Assembly (NCBI RefSeq): GCF_900105965.1 | Contig: NZ_FNTV01000001.1 | Span: 2,976,001-3,040,000, forward strand | DNA: 64,000 nt | Origin: Arthrobacter alpinus | GTDB lineage: Bacteria; Actinomycetota; Actinomycetes; Actinomycetales; Micrococcaceae | Reading direction: 5' to 3' | Shown here: positions 62,480 to 64,000 of the stretch, one piece after another | Layout: the number at the start of each line of letters is the position of its first letter | Position numbering within the stretch: the stretch's first letter is position 1 | Position numbers and translations under genes: made by a program | The notes under the pieces: generated by a model | What the model was told of the DNA's origin: nothing | The model's database searches: none | The model's input: the letters and a program-made list of their open reading frames with translations, nothing else

Positions 62480-63733
62480 ATGAGCCATCAGCCAACCTTG
62501 GCGCGCCGCCTGGGCACCACCGACGCTGTGGTCATCGGACTGGGATCGATGATCGGCGCGGGTGTCTTTGCCGCTTTTACTCCGGCCGCAGCGGCGGCAG
62601 GATCGGGTCTTTTGGTGGGCCTGGTAGTGGCTGCTTTTGTCGCTTTCTGCAATGCCACTTCCTCGGCACAGCTGGCCGCGGTCTATCCGGCCTCGGGCGG
62701 AACCTACGTATACGGGCGTGAGCGCCTCGGCCCATGGTCGGGATACCTGGCCGGTTGGGGGTTCATTGTCGGCAAGACCGCCAGTGCCGCAGCGATGGCG
62801 GTGACGTTCGCCGCCTATGCAGCCCCGAGTGGTTGGGAACGACCGGTCGCCATCGCGGCAGTCATTGGCCTTGCGGCTGTTAACTACCGGGGAGTCACAC
62901 GGACCGCACGACTGACACGAATCCTGGTTGTTGTTGTGCTGATTTCCCTGGCTGTTGCCGTGGCAGCTGCATGGGGTGGCAGAGGCCCTGCACCACTGAA
63001 CATTCTTGGTGAAGGCCTCCTGGCCCACGGGTGGTACGGGATCATGCAATCCGCGGGTCTGCTGTTCTTCGCGTTCGCGGGGTATGCACGGATCGCTACG
63101 ATGGGCGAAGAAGTTCACAACCCCCGTCGAGCCATTCCTCGTGCCATCGGGATCTCCTTGCTCATCACGATAATCATTTACGCGGTCATCGCAGTGACGT
63201 TGCTGGCAACCATCGGACCCGATGGAATCACGGACTCTGCAACACCCCTGGCCAGCGCCGTAGGTTCAGGCACTTGGGCGTGGGCCGCACCTGTTGTACG
63301 CGTTGGTGCTGCCGTCGCCGCACTGGGTGCGTTGTTGGCCTTGGTTGCCGGGTTGGGCCGCACCAGTCTGGCCATGGCCAGGGAACAGGACCTGCCGAAT
63401 TGGTTTGCAGCCGTCCATCCCCGATATCAGGTTCCGCATCGTGCCGAAGTGGCCCTGGCCGCCGTGATTTGCGCAGTGATAGCCGTGGCAGATCTACGCG
63501 GCGCCATCGGGTTCTCCTCCTTTGGCGTCCTCGTCTACTACCTGGTGGCAAACATTGCTGCATTCACCCAACCCGCCGCTGATCGCCGATACCCCAAGGC
63601 GCTGCAAGTTATCGGTGCCGTGGCATGTGTTTCCTTGGTAGCGACGCTGCCACAGTCTTCGATCCTGACCGGAGTGGCCGTGTTCGTGGTCGGTATTGGG
63701 CTGCGAATGCTCCGACTACGCCAACACCGGTAA
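62480..63733 (+). CDS. APC-superfamily amino acid/polyamine permease
   Basis: A 417-residue protein with twelve predicted helices. The first helix contains VVIGLGSMIGAGVFAAF, the APC substrate-binding GxxIGxG unwound region. Helix 6 contains GLLFFAFAGYARIATMGEE, followed by the conserved NPRRAIPRAI. ATG 62480 follows AAAGGG at nine bases; a GTG six bases upstream is less likely. The PadR gene immediately upstream may regulate it. Likely imports or exchanges an amino acid or amine; specificity unknown. Confidence 0.9.
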   Translation: MSHQPTLARRLGTTDAVVIGLGSMIGAGVFAAFTPAAAAAGSGLLVGLVVAAFVAFCNATSSAQLAAVYPASGGTYVYGRERLGPWSGYLAGWGFIVGKTASAAAMAVTFAAYAAPSGWERPVAIAAVIGLAAVNYRGVTRTARLTRILVVVVLISLAVAVAAAWGGRGPAPLNILGEGLLAHGWYGIMQSAGLLFFAFAGYARIATMGEEVHNPRRAIPRAIGISLLITIIIYAVIAVTLLATIGPDGITDSATPLASAVGSGTWAWAAPVVRVGAAVAALGALLALVAGLGRTSLAMAREQDLPNWFAAVHPRYQVPHRAEVALAAVICAVIAVADLRGAIGFSSFGVLVYYLVANIAAFTQPAADRRYPKALQVIGAVACVSLVATLPQSSILTGVAVFVVGIGLRMLRLRQHR

Positions 63734-63826
63734 CTTCCAGAACGGCTAGCGCCAAATACTCACCCCGCTCCAGCCCCCTCCTGTTGAAGGTTCCCCAACC
63801 AGACGCCCTGGTGTAAGAATGAGGCC

Positions 63827-64000
63827 ATGAACATAGAGAACTGGTGGCCCCTTCTGGACTCATCGACCCAGCAATGGTTAATCAACAACAACGGAGACGT
63901 TGTGCCGGCATCCATCCTTGATCAGATCACGGCTCTAGCAGGCCACCCCACGGCAGATACTTCTTGGGTTGGATCCAATGTTCCGGAGGAATTTTACCTC
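63827..64000 (+). CDS. Hypothetical protein, 5' part (continues past window)
   Basis: ATG 63827 with GAGG just upstream opens a frame to the window end: MNIENWWPLLDSSTQQWLI, then a short polar region with SILDQITALAG. The family cannot be recognised from 58 residues. Confidence 0.6.
   Translation, partial: MNIENWWPLLDSSTQQWLINNNGDVVPASILDQITALAGHPTADTSWVGSNVPEEFYL

Noticed and set aside
62432..63118. 228-codon open frame on the minus strand
   Set aside because: Antisense to the APC permease, which has all expected helices and motifs.
1..64000. CRISPR arrays, tRNA or rRNA genes
   Set aside because: No regularly spaced direct repeats and no T-arm consensus followed by an acceptor stem were found on reading both strands by eye; a dedicated scan could still find an atypical one.

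Overview
The window reads as chromosome of a high-GC Gram-positive actinobacterium, most likely an Arthrobacter relative (Micrococcaceae). This rests on the GC-rich third codon positions, frequent GTG/TTG starts, a RamB-type acetate regulator divergent from aceA-aceB, an actinobacterial RNase J, an ACC deaminase beside a GntR regulator, and sugar ABC transporters without their own ATPase. The genus is inference. I found no rRNA, tRNA, CRISPR array, complete insertion sequence or phage.

Layout. 0-9 kb: the 3' end of a surface protein with Ig-like repeats, a quinone oxidoreductase, a phenol-hydroxylase-type flavoprotein, a GIY-YIG protein and a DUF4375-type protein. 7.6-14.6 kb: the glyoxylate module (RamB-like regulator, isocitrate lyase, malate synthase), then a DsbA/FrnE-like protein and an HtrA-type protease. 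14.6-28 kb: the most coherent system, a carbohydrate regulon. It contains ThuA plus a Gfo/Idh dehydrogenase, a three-gene ABC importer whose first permease gene is frameshifted, a ROK and a LacI regulator in tandem, and a divergent operon of two Gfo/Idh dehydrogenases interleaved with two sugar isomerase/epimerase-fold proteins. One 26-bp operator-like dyad (ACTTWTGM-N10-TCAWAAGY) sits over the -35 box of three promoters of the set, and at the divergent promoter it also covers the regulators' own -35. I infer oxidation of a glycoside at C3 to a 3-keto intermediate that is then cleaved and reduced, as in levoglucosan or Thu-type pathways. The substrate is unknown.

28-38.8 kb: a GH25-like secreted protein flanked by two copies of an 86-bp double-hairpin repeat, an S4 RNA-binding protein, RNase J, an LLM flavin oxidoreductase, a heterodimeric ABC exporter with one degenerate ATP site, and ACC deaminase with its divergent GntR regulator. 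38.8-64 kb looks like a patchwork accessory region: small membrane proteins, lipoproteins, a phosphotransferase and a Vat-like acetyltransferase of resistance-type families, an MFS exporter, a lone ABC-like ATPase, a MerR-peroxiredoxin fusion with an EamA exporter, an NCS1 nucleobase transporter, a MarR/VOC pair with duplicated operators, and an APC permease behind a frameshifted PadR regulator.

Three genes (sugar permease, esterase, PadR) are each disrupted by an apparent loss of one G in a run of G. That makes base-calling error as likely as real inactivation. Many 3' gene ends carry long, nearly perfect inverted repeats; the largest is a perfect 58-bp palindrome downstream of aceB.
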